Of a stretch of DNA of 14,447 nucleotides, positions 1 to 6,589 are shown in pieces. Below the pieces are notes generated by a model. That model did no database searches and was not told the DNA's origin. It worked only from the letters and a program-made list of their open reading frames with translations. Where the stretch lies: assembly GCA_035636195.1 (NCBI GenBank), contig DASPZP010000439.1, positions 1 to 14,447 on the forward strand, given 5' to 3'. Numbering within the stretch: the stretch's first letter is position 1; the number at the start of each line of letters is the position of its first letter. The translations under genes and the position numbers were made by a program. The DNA comes from Anaeromyxobacter_A sp035636195 (lineage in GTDB: Bacteria > Myxococcota > Myxococcia > Myxococcales > Anaeromyxobacteraceae).

Positions 1-407
1 CGTGGCCGGAGCACGCGCAGGCGTGCCGCGAGCGAGCGCAGCAGCGTCGGGCGATCGGATCTGCGCGGCACTGCGCGTGCAGCCGGCTCGCGTACTGACG
101 GCCCGGTCCGCACGCAGGCCCGGCCTGCGCTCCGGCGGCAAGCCCACCCCCGCTCCCTGATCGGATCGCGTATCGCGCGCTGACCGGTTCCCCCCCATGG
201 AAGCCCCGATCCGTCCGCGAGCGGGTTGCCGCACCGTGAAGGGCGGCGGGGTGGCCCTGCGCCGGAGCGGAGCCCGACCTGCGGGCGGACGCGATCGACA
301 GTGCGCGAGCCGCCTGCACGGGCGTCAGCCAGTTCCGGAAGGTCGTTGCGGCGCCCCGCCGCAGGGCCACCCGACGCCCACGCGGAACCGATCGCGCACG
401 GACGGAT
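1..407. other. Intergenic region without a recognisable gene
   Basis: I see no convincing coding region here: the open frames are short or are frames running out of the neighbouring nadC antisense, and none has a family-like sequence. I looked for tRNA, SRP RNA and similar RNA genes and found no T-loop or SRP core. The region holds two perfect short hairpins: 113-129 (7-bp arms CGCAGGC/GCCTGCG, 3-nt loop) and 347-363 (7-bp arms, listed separately). The 9-mer GATCGGATC occurs at 53-61 and again at 159-167. This is probably the spacer downstream of nadC, possibly with regulatory sequence for a gene outside the window. Confidence 0.55.
347..363 (-). terminator. Possible hairpin terminator after nadC
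   Basis: Perfect inverted repeat TGCGGCG/CGCCGCA with a 3-nt loop, about 45 bp past the nadC stop codon in the direction of transcription. There is no T-run after the stem on the minus strand, so it is not a classical intrinsic terminator. It could act as a pause or RNA 3'-end stabilising hairpin, or be chance in GC-rich DNA. Confidence 0.25.
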
Positions 408-1244
408 TCAGCCGGGCGTGATCTCGAACGAGATGTCGACCGCTCGCGCGCTGTGGGTGAGCGCGCCCATGGAGACGAAGTCCACGCCGGTGGCGGCCAC
501 CCTCGGCAGGCGCTCGAGCGTCATGTTCCCGCTCGCCTCGAGCAGGACCCGGCCGGCCGCACGGCGCACAGCCTCGGCCATGGTGGCCTCGTCCATGTTG
601 TCGAGGAGCACGATGTCGGCTCCCGCGGCGATGGCCTCCTCCAGCCCGGCCAGGTCGACCACCTCGGCCTCGACGCGCAACAGCGCGCTCGCCCGGGCGC
701 GGGCGCGGCGGACCGCCTCCCCCACCCCGCCGCAGGCGGCGACGTGGTTGTCCTTGATGAGGACGCCGTCGCCCAGTGCGAAGCGGTGGTTCGCACCCCC
801 GCCCGCCCGGACGGCATCCTTCTCCAGGCGGCGCCAGCCGGGGGTCGTCTTGCGGGTATCGAGGAGGCGCGTCTTCCCGCCAGCCAGCGCGTCGGCGCAG
901 CTGCGGGTGAGCGTCGCCACACCGCACAATCGCTGCAGGAAGTTGAGCGCGGTGCGCTCCGCGCCGAGGAGCGCCCGCAGCGGACCGCGAGCGGTGCCGA
1001 ACCACTCACCTGTCCGCGCACGCGCGCCGTCCGGGCGGTCGAAGCGGCACTCCGCTCCGAGCCGCTCGAAGACGCGGACAGCCAGCGCCGTGCCGCACAG
1101 GACGAGGTCGTCCTTCGCGAGGAAGCGGCCCTCGCCCTGCGCGGCGGCTTCGATGGTGGCTTCGCTGGTGGCGTCGCCGAGGAAGAGGTCCTCCTCCAGC
1201 GCCAGGTCGAGGAGCCGCTCGGCTTGGGAGGAGAGGACCGTCAC
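408..1244 (-). CDS. nadC: Nicotinate-nucleotide pyrophosphorylase (carboxylating), NadC
   Basis: Quinolinate phosphoribosyltransferase: a cytosolic enzyme that turns quinolinate plus PRPP into nicotinate mononucleotide, CO2 and PPi in de novo NAD synthesis. The 278 residues match the usual family length. Family signatures run in order: ERTALNFLQRLCG (96-108), DTRKTTPG (129-136), GGGANHR (148-154), LIKDNH (162-167), the acidic VEAEV (191-195), LLDNM (213-217), EASGN (236-240) and SMGALTHS (258-265). These supply the expected Arg, Lys, His, Glu and Asp residues of the quinolinate/PRPP site. The start is GTG, preceded by GGAGG with an 8-nt gap. That GGAGG forms part of the last two valS codons and only 5 bp separate the genes, so cotranscription and translational coupling with valS are likely. 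nadA and nadB are not in the window. Identification is secure. Confidence 0.96.
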   Translation of the reverse strand: MTVLSSQAERLLDLALEEDLFLGDATSEATIEAAAQGEGRFLAKDDLVLCGTALAVRVFERLGAECRFDRPDGARARTGEWFGTARGPLRALLGAERTALNFLQRLCGVATLTRSCADALAGGKTRLLDTRKTTPGWRRLEKDAVRAGGGANHRFALGDGVLIKDNHVAACGGVGEAVRRARARASALLRVEAEVVDLAGLEEAIAAGADIVLLDNMDEATMAEAVRRAAGRVLLEASGNMTLERLPRVAATGVDFVSMGALTHSARAVDISFEITPG

Positions 1245-1249
1245 CCTGG

Positions 1250-1699
1250 CTACCTCCGCTTGCGGGCGGCCTTGCCAACCGGCTTCTTGCTCTTGCCGGC
1301 GGACAGCTTCTTCAGCGCGCCACGTGCGCGGGCGACGAGGCCCTTGGCCTTGGCCTTGCCGCCCTTCCGGGCCGGGGCGGACTTCTTCGCCACGGCGGCC
1401 TTGCCGCGGGCCTTCGCCTTGACCTTGCTGGCCGGCTTCGCCTTTGCCTTCGCCTTGGCCGCCGGCTTGGGAGCCGCCTTCGCGACCGGCTTCTTGGCTG
1501 GAGCGCGCCGTGCCGCCGGCTTGCGGGCCGTCTCCGGCGTGGCCGCCGGAGTGACGGTGGCCGTCGCGTCGGGCGAGCCGGCAGGCTGCGGCGGGGATGC
1601 GGCCGGCGGGGTCGCCGGCGGCGGCATGGCGGGAGCCGGCGGCGTCGCCACGTCGGGGTTGGGGGTTGGGGTGAGATTCGAATTCGGGGTCTCGGTCAT
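1250..1699 (-). other. ValRS histone-H1-like tail; possible internal in-frame ORF
   Basis: This is the in-frame 3' portion of valS, coding 149 residues after the coiled-coil arm. The first part is a low-complexity Thr/Pro/Ala linker (NLTPTPNPDVATPPAP). The last 91 residues hold, by my count, 26 Lys and 9 Arg, with repeated AKAKAKAK-like and AKKP motifs and no Asp or Glu. It resembles histone-H1-like/AlgP-like bacterial tails known to bind nucleic acids. An in-frame ATG at 1697-1699 marks the exact junction and is preceded by GGAGG (1708-1712) with an ideal 8-nt gap. The tail could therefore be translated both as part of ValRS and alone. Free expression is inference; fusion to ValRS is what the open frame shows. 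Confidence 0.45.
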
Positions 1700-4402
1700 G
1701 GTCGTGCCCTCCACTTCGGCCAGCATGTCGCGGTGCGCCTCGAGGCGCCTCCGCTTCTCCTTGAGCTCCTCCGCGCGCGCGCGGTCCTTCTCCACCACGT
1801 CCTTCGGTGCGCGCTCGACGAAGCTCGGGTTCGCGAGCTTCCTCTCGATGCCACCGAGATCGCCCTCGATGCGGGCGAGCTCCTTGGCGATGCGCGCCTT
1901 CTCGGAAGCCATGTCCACCGCGCCCGCCAGCGGGACGCGCACCTCGAAGCCGCTGCCGACCGCCACCGCGCTGCCGGGGACCTTGCGGGTGGGCCTGGCC
2001 GAGACGGTGAGTCCGGCCACGTTGGCGAGCCGCACCACCCGCGACAGCTCCTCGCGGACGGTGGCGAGCGCCTCCGGCGCGAGCGCGCCGACCTGCACCT
2101 CGCGCAGCGGCACCTTGAACGGGATGTTCATCTCGCCGCGAATGTTCCGCAGCGCGTCCACGAGCCCGATGACGGGCCCGAAGCTCCGCTCGGCCGCCTC
2201 GTCCACCGCCCCCTTCTCCGGGTAGCGGGCCACCATGATCGAGTCACCCCAGCGGGCGCCGACCTGGGCCTGCAGCGTCTGCCAGAGCTCCTCGGTGATG
2301 AACGGCATGAGCGGGTGCAGCAGGCGCAGCGAGGTCTCGAGGCAGTGGGTCAGCACCGTCCGCGTCCCCTGCTTGCGCGCCGGATCTTCGCCGTAGAGCG
2401 CGTCCTTGGAGAGCTCGATGTACCAATCGCACAGCTCGTGCCAGACGAACTGGTAGATGGCGCCCGCCGCGTCGTTGAAGCGGTAGCCTTCGAGCGCGTC
2501 GATGGTGTCGTTCACCGCGCGCTGCAGCCGCGCCAGGATCCACCGATCGGCGGGCGTGGTGGGGGCGGCATGGGCCGCCCGGACGCCGCCTTCTGCCACC
2601 GTGAACCCCGACAGGTTCATGAGCGCGAAGCGCGTCGCGTTCCAGAGCTTGTTCGCGAAGGCTCGGTAGCCCTCGATGCGCTCCTTGGCGAGCTTCAGGT
2701 CGCGGCCCTGCGCGGTGAGCGCGGCGAGCGTGAAGCGGAGCGCGTCGGCCCCGTACTGCTCGGTGATGACGAGGGGGTCGATGACGTTCCCCTTCGTCTT
2801 CGACATCTTCTGGCCCTTCTCGTCGCGCACCATCGGATGCAGGTACACGTCGCGGAAGGGCACCTCGCCCATGAAGTGGAGGCCCATCATCATCATCCGG
2901 GCCACCCAGAAGAAGATGATGTCGTGCCCCGTCTCCATGACGGACGTCGGGTAGAACGTGCGGAGCGTCTCGGTGTCCTCGGGCCAGCCCATGGTCGAGA
3001 AGGGCCACAGGGCGGAGCTGAACCAGGTGTCGAGGACGTCCTCGTCCTGCCGCAGCTCCTGCTTGCCGCAGCTCGTGCAGCGAACGGGCGTCTCGCGCGC
3101 GACGGTGATGTGGCCGTCGGAGCAGTACCAGGCCGGGATCTGATGGCCCCACCACAGCTGCCGGCTGATGCACCAGTCGTGGATGTTCGTCATCCACGCC
3201 ATGTAGGTGTTCGTCCACTGCTCGGGGATGAAGCGGGTCTTCCCCCGCTCCACCGCCTCGATGGCCGGCCTGGCGAGCGGCTCGATCCGCACGAACCACT
3301 GCTGCGAGAGGAGCGGCTCCAGGATGGTCTCGGAGCGCTGGCAGCGGCCGAGCGGCAGGGCGTGCGGCTTCGACCCGCGGTCGAGCCCCTTCTCGGCGAT
3401 GAGCTCCTTCACCTTCTTTCTGGCGGCGAAGCGGTCCAGCCCGGCGACGGGGCCCGCCTCGGCGTTCATCGTGCCGTCGAGCCCGATCACCGTGAGGAGC
3501 TCGAGCCCGTGCCGCTGTCCGACCGCGAAGTCGTTGAAGTCGTGCGCCGGGGTGACCTTCACCGCGCCGGTGCCGAATGCGGGATCGACCAGGATGGCGT
3601 CGGCGATGATGGGGATCTCGCGGTCCACGAGCGGGTGGACCACCTTCTTGCCGATGAGCCCGCGGTAGCGCTCGTCGTCAGGGTGGACCGCGATGGCGGT
3701 GTCGCCCAGCATCGTCTCGGGGCGCGTGGTCGCGACGACCACCTCGCCTGAGCCGTCCGAGAGCGGATAGGCGAAGCTCCACAGCTCTCCCGCGTGCCCC
3801 TCCTCGTAGGTGACCTCGAGGTCGGAGAGCGCGGTGCGGCAGTCCGGGCACCAGTTGATGAGCTTCTGCTCGCGGTAGACGAGGCCCTCCTCGTGCAGGC
3901 GCACGAACACCTCTCGCACCGCGCGCGAGAGCCCCTCGTCCAGCGTGAACCGCTCGCGCGCCCAGTCGAGCGAGGCGCCGAGGGCGGCGTGCTGCTCACC
4001 GATGCGCGAGCCGTACTTCTCCTTCCAGGTCCAGACCCGCTTCAGGAACTCGGCCCGGCCGAGGTCGTGCCGGCTCTTCTTCTCGGATCGCTGCAGCTCC
4101 TTCTCCACGATCATCTGCGTGGCGATCCCGGCGTGATCGGTGCCGGGGAGCCAGAGGACGTTGAAGCCGCTCATCCGCTTCCACCGGCAGAGCACGTCCT
4201 GCAGCGTCGCGGTGAGCGCGTGGCCGAGGTGGAGCGACCCCGTCACGTTGGGCGGCGGCAGCACGATGGAGAACGGCGGCCGCGACCGGTCGGTCTCGTC
4301 GGCGTGGAAGTACCCGCGCTCCTTCCACGTCGGGTACCAGCGCGCCTCCACCTCTCGGTGCTCGTAGCCCTTGGCGAGCTCGGTGCGGCTTTCGTCGTTC
4401 AC
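1250..4402 (-). CDS. valS: Valyl-tRNA synthetase with C-terminal basic Lys/Ala-rich tail
   Basis: Class Ia aminoacyl-tRNA synthetase that charges tRNA-Val and edits mischarged threonine. I chose the GTG at 4402 because GGAG lies 6 nt upstream and the protein then begins close to the family motif ELAKGYEHREVEARWY. An in-frame GTG at 4462 (20 residues longer) has no Shine-Dalgarno. With this start (1050 aa): HLGH (HIGH variant) at 58-61, GTDHAGIATQ from 87, editing-domain TTRPET at 225-230, Cys pairs at 185/188 and 442/445 that may bind zinc, and KMSKTKG at 532-538. The anticodon-binding domain follows, then the C-terminal coiled-coil arm at about 832-898, where ordinary ValRS ends. A further ~150 residues follow: a Pro/Thr/Ala linker, then about 90 residues rich in Lys, Ala and Arg with no acidic residue (see the separate entry). 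It is probably transcribed with the upstream receiver gene and downstream nadC. Confidence 0.95.
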   Translation of the reverse strand: MNDESRTELAKGYEHREVEARWYPTWKERGYFHADETDRSRPPFSIVLPPPNVTGSLHLGHALTATLQDVLCRWKRMSGFNVLWLPGTDHAGIATQMIVEKELQRSEKKSRHDLGRAEFLKRVWTWKEKYGSRIGEQHAALGASLDWARERFTLDEGLSRAVREVFVRLHEEGLVYREQKLINWCPDCRTALSDLEVTYEEGHAGELWSFAYPLSDGSGEVVVATTRPETMLGDTAIAVHPDDERYRGLIGKKVVHPLVDREIPIIADAILVDPAFGTGAVKVTPAHDFNDFAVGQRHGLELLTVIGLDGTMNAEAGPVAGLDRFAARKKVKELIAEKGLDRGSKPHALPLGRCQRSETILEPLLSQQWFVRIEPLARPAIEAVERGKTRFIPEQWTNTYMAWMTNIHDWCISRQLWWGHQIPAWYCSDGHITVARETPVRCTSCGKQELRQDEDVLDTWFSSALWPFSTMGWPEDTETLRTFYPTSVMETGHDIIFFWVARMMMMGLHFMGEVPFRDVYLHPMVRDEKGQKMSKTKGNVIDPLVITEQYGADALRFTLAALTAQGRDLKLAKERIEGYRAFANKLWNATRFALMNLSGFTVAEGGVRAAHAAPTTPADRWILARLQRAVNDTIDALEGYRFNDAAGAIYQFVWHELCDWYIELSKDALYGEDPARKQGTRTVLTHCLETSLRLLHPLMPFITEELWQTLQAQVGARWGDSIMVARYPEKGAVDEAAERSFGPVIGLVDALRNIRGEMNIPFKVPLREVQVGALAPEALATVREELSRVVRLANVAGLTVSARPTRKVPGSAVAVGSGFEVRVPLAGAVDMASEKARIAKELARIEGDLGGIERKLANPSFVERAPKDVVEKDRARAEELKEKRRRLEAHRDMLAEVEGTTMTETPNSNLTPTPNPDVATPPAPAMPPPATPPAASPPQPAGSPDATATVTPAATPETARKPAARRAPAKKPVAKAAPKPAAKAKAKAKPASKVKAKARGKAAVAKKSAPARKGGKAKAKGLVARARGALKKLSAGKSKKPVGKAARKRR
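1253..1257 (-). promoter_or_regulatory. nadC ribosome-binding site inside the valS 3' end
   Basis: On the minus strand GGAGG lies 8 nt before the GTG at 1244 and is made by the last two sense codons of valS (CGG AGG) just before its TAG stop. It supports the GTG start of nadC. It also implies that ribosomes finishing valS help expose or reuse the nadC start. Confidence 0.8.
1708..1712 (-). promoter_or_regulatory. Internal Shine-Dalgarno within valS before in-frame ATG
   Basis: GGAGG on the minus strand, then 8 nt, then ATG (1697-1699) in the valS frame, at the border between the coiled-coil arm and the Pro-rich linker. Quality and spacing equal the nadC site. It could arise by chance from the Glu-Val-Glu-Gly codons, but the position at a domain boundary is striking. 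Confidence 0.4.
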
Positions 4403-4476
4403 GTCGTTCTCCGACAACGGGTTGGCGAGCCGCTCGGCGGCGCGGCGAGGGCGGAGGGTCACGGGGGCCGCGCGCG

Positions 4477-5715
4477 CTAGCGCTGGCGCTCCTTCACGAG
4501 GCGGTCGAGCTGCTCTCGGATGATCGTCTCGGCGAGCTCCGGAACGACCTCCCAGGCGATGCGCTCGATGACCTCGCGCGACGCCTGCGACAGCGCCTGG
4601 CGAAGCTGCGCCTCGCCCGCATCGCCAGCGGGCGCATTCGGAGCCGAGGCGACGGACGGCGCCGCGGCGGCGGGCGCGGCGAGCGGCTCGAGGTCGAGCT
4701 CCATCGCAGGCGCGGCCGACTCCGGCGCGTGCCCGGTGGACGCGGCGTGCGGGATGAACTCCGTCGCCGGCGCGAGCTCGAGCTCCTCGTCGAGCCGCAT
4801 CTCCGGGAGGTCGATGGCCTGAGCGGCAGGCGCGGGCTCCGGCGCCTCGACCGCCGGCTCGAAGTCGAGCTCCTCGAGCTCCACGACGCGCGCGTTCGCG
4901 ACAGCGAGCGGCGCGGCGGGGGCGGCTGGCGCATCATCCAGCCCGAAGGGATTGCGCGCGCGGGCCGCTGTCGGCGGCGCCGCCGCCGGGGGCGCCGCCG
5001 GCATGGTGGGGGCAGGCCGCACGGCCGGTGGTGGGCCCGCCGGCGGGCGTGGCGCCGAAGCGCGAGGTGGGGCGCCAGGAGGCGGGCCGGCCGGAGGTGG
5101 CCGCGCGGACGGCGGTGCTGTCATCGGGCGCGCGATCGGAGGCGCGCCGGGAGGACGGGCGATCGCCGCCGGCTGTGCGAGGGGACGGGCCACCGGAGGA
5201 GCAGCCCCGGGCGGACGGCCAGGAGGCGGCGCACCGGGAGGCGGGCGCGCCGGCGGTGGGCGCGCGCCGGCGACCGCGACGCCAGGCGGCGGCGCGGCCG
5301 GCTTCGCGGCCGGGGCGGCGGCAGGCGCCGCGGCCGCGGGTTGCGCCGGCCGCTCGAGCAGCTCCTTCACCTTGGTGAGGAGCGCCTGGCTCTCGAACGG
5401 CTTCGCGATGTGGGCGTCCGCGTGAACGGCGCGCGCGCGCGCCTCGTCGAAGGCCTCGAACGTGCCTGCGAGGAGCAGGACCGGGATGCGCCGCAGCGCG
5501 GGGTCTGCCTTGATGGCCTCGCAGACCTCGTAGCCGTTCTTCCGGGGCATCACGACGTCGGCGAGGATGATGTCGGGCTTCAGCTCACGGGCCCGGGCGA
5601 GCGCGTCGTCGCCGTTGTCGACTCCGGTGATCCGAAAGTCCTCCCCCGCGAACGTGATGCTCACCACCTTCTGGATGGTGATGGAATCGTCCGCGACGAG
5701 GAGGTGCTTGGGCAT
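4477..5715 (-). CDS. Response regulator receiver protein with Pro/Ala-rich linker and C-terminal helical domain
   Basis: 412 residues. A receiver domain spans about 4-120: acidic pair D9/D10, likely phospho-acceptor D53 (PDIILADVVMP) and conserved K105 (IAKPFES). The usual Thr/Ser after strand 4 appears to be Ala83, in PVLLLAGTFE. Residues about 123-250 are Pro/Ala/Gly/Arg low complexity, then an acidic stretch (VELEELDFEPAVE and similar). The last ~45 residues form an amphipathic helical segment with WEVVPELAETIIREQLDRL. Similar REC plus VPELAE-type C termini occur in deltaproteobacterial regulators of unknown output; that is recollection. There is no DNA-binding or enzymatic output domain, so it probably works by protein-protein contact. 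A GGAAG about 4 nt before the ATG is a modest ribosome-binding site. It lies 51 bp after the CheW-like gene and 74 bp before valS, so it may lead a valS-nadC transcript. Confidence 0.85.
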   Translation of the reverse strand: MPKHLLVADDSITIQKVVSITFAGEDFRITGVDNGDDALARARELKPDIILADVVMPRKNGYEVCEAIKADPALRRIPVLLLAGTFEAFDEARARAVHADAHIAKPFESQALLTKVKELLERPAQPAAAAPAAAPAAKPAAPPPGVAVAGARPPPARPPPGAPPPGRPPGAAPPVARPLAQPAAIARPPGAPPIARPMTAPPSARPPPAGPPPGAPPRASAPRPPAGPPPAVRPAPTMPAAPPAAAPPTAARARNPFGLDDAPAAPAAPLAVANARVVELEELDFEPAVEAPEPAPAAQAIDLPEMRLDEELELAPATEFIPHAASTGHAPESAAPAMELDLEPLAAPAAAAPSVASAPNAPAGDAGEAQLRQALSQASREVIERIAWEVVPELAETIIREQLDRLVKERQR

Positions 5716-5742
5716 GGATCTTCCAGGGAGGTGAGCCTCAGC

Positions 5743-5770
5743 AGTAACGCCTAGGATCCCTGAATGTCAA
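5743..5770 (-). promoter_or_regulatory. Possible sigma70-type promoter for the receiver-valS-nadC unit
   Basis: On the minus strand a perfect TTGACA (5765-5770) overlaps the stop codon of the CheW-like gene. It is followed after 16 bp by GTTACT (5743-5748), a poor -10 (3 of 6 to consensus). The surrounding 50 bp are AT-richer than the flanking genes. The start point would lie about 20-25 bp before the receiver ATG. The -35 is convincing and the -10 is not. Confidence 0.4.
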
Positions 5771-6567
5771 GATTTCCCGGCGCTTCCGTCACTCCGCGGC
5801 GACGTCACGAAGAGCGCGTCCCAGCTTGGCCGGACGACCTCTCGCGCCGCCCCCTCGGCCGGCGGTACGACCCGGTCGGCGAGCACCGCCACCACCTCTC
5901 CGCCGGCGTCGATGAGGAGCGCGATCGCGGCCGGGCGTCCGGGCGGATCCCCGAAGCGCACCGCCACGTCGAAGACCGGGTGCAAGGCGCGCTCGTGGTA
6001 CAGGAGGCCGCGATGCGAGGGGGCGGCGAGCGGGACGGCCTGGAAGCGCGGGCCGTCGAGGACCCGCGCCAGGAGCTGGAGGGGCACTCCGTAGGTGCGC
6101 GCGCCGCGGGCGAAGAGCAGCTCCGACCCGGGCGCGAGTGGCGCCTGGGGCGGTGTGCCGGGATGGTCGGCGAGGCCGTGAAAGGCCCCGCGGGCGAGCG
6201 ACTCCGGCGCCAGCTCGAGCGAGACGACGCCGCGGTGCACGAGGGCTCCCTGGAAGGGCGGCGGAGGCGGCAGGCGCGTGCTGGCGGGGAGCTGGAAGAC
6301 CTCCGCCTGCGTGAGGTCGATGATGCCCTGCACCGCGTCGACGTAGAGCGCGAGGGACGGCGCGTGGGTCAGCACCGCCAGGGTGCCGGAGCCGGGCGTG
6401 AGGCGCAGCGTCGAGGCGACCTCGATCGGCCCGGCTCCACGGAAGGCCTCGGCCGGCGCGTCTGTGGGAGCGGTGACCACCTCGCGCACCTGCGACAAGC
6501 GCAGCGCGAGCGGCACCCCGCCCGCGGTGAAGAGGAGCGCCTTCCGCTCGGCCGCGAGCGCCTCCAT
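5767..6567 (-). CDS. Tandem CheW-like domain protein
   Basis: 266 residues from the ATG at 6567. The frame stays open 69 bp further upstream, but that would run into the divergent GGDEF gene and begin with non-family sequence. Two CheW-like SH3-type barrels can be seen. The first (about 8-125) has KALLFTAGGVPLALRLSQVREV, SLALYVDAVQGIIDL and FQGALVHRGVVSLEL. The second (about 149-235) has SELLFARGARTYGVPLQLL, GLLYHERALHPVFDV and EVVAVLADRVV. CheW proteins are cytosolic adaptors linking chemoreceptors to the CheA kinase; no CheA or receptor gene is in the window, so the partner is unknown. The usual length is about 160 residues for one domain, so the double form is less common. No Shine-Dalgarno precedes the ATG. 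Adjacent receiver genes on both sides fit a signalling role. Confidence 0.8.
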   Translation of the reverse strand: MEALAAERKALLFTAGGVPLALRLSQVREVVTAPTDAPAEAFRGAGPIEVASTLRLTPGSGTLAVLTHAPSLALYVDAVQGIIDLTQAEVFQLPASTRLPPPPPFQGALVHRGVVSLELAPESLARGAFHGLADHPGTPPQAPLAPGSELLFARGARTYGVPLQLLARVLDGPRFQAVPLAAPSHRGLLYHERALHPVFDVAVRFGDPPGRPAAIALLIDAGGEVVAVLADRVVPPAEGAAREVVRPSWDALFVTSPRSDGSAGKS

Positions 6568-6589
6568 GCCAGCGTGATATACAACGAGG
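6568..6589. promoter_or_regulatory. 22-bp divergent start region with near-symmetric TATA-like box
   Basis: Only 22 bp separate the two divergent ATG codons. The core TGATATACA (6575-6583) reads forward as an extended -10 (TG, one base, TATACA) ending 6 bp before the GGDEF ATG. Read in reverse it gives TATATC (6576-6581), 8 bp before the CheW ATG. The predicted start points fall on or next to the start codons. Neither gene has a usable ribosome-binding site (GAGG directly abuts the GGDEF ATG), so leaderless transcripts fit. No good -35 was seen on the forward side. Confidence 0.4.

Noticed and set aside
321..350. SRP RNA-like stretch (GTTCCGGAAGG)
   Set aside because: Only a short resemblance to the SRP core; the conserved AGCAGC side and the surrounding helix are missing.
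453..3751. Long plus-strand frames (453-2225 and 1733-3751) opposite nadC and valS
   Set aside because: They cross two genes with full conserved motifs on the other strand and show no recognisable protein of their own.
4403..4462. Longer valS start (GTG at 4462)
   Set aside because: No Shine-Dalgarno in front of it, while GGAG lies 6 nt before the GTG at 4402, nearer the family N terminus. Not fully excluded.
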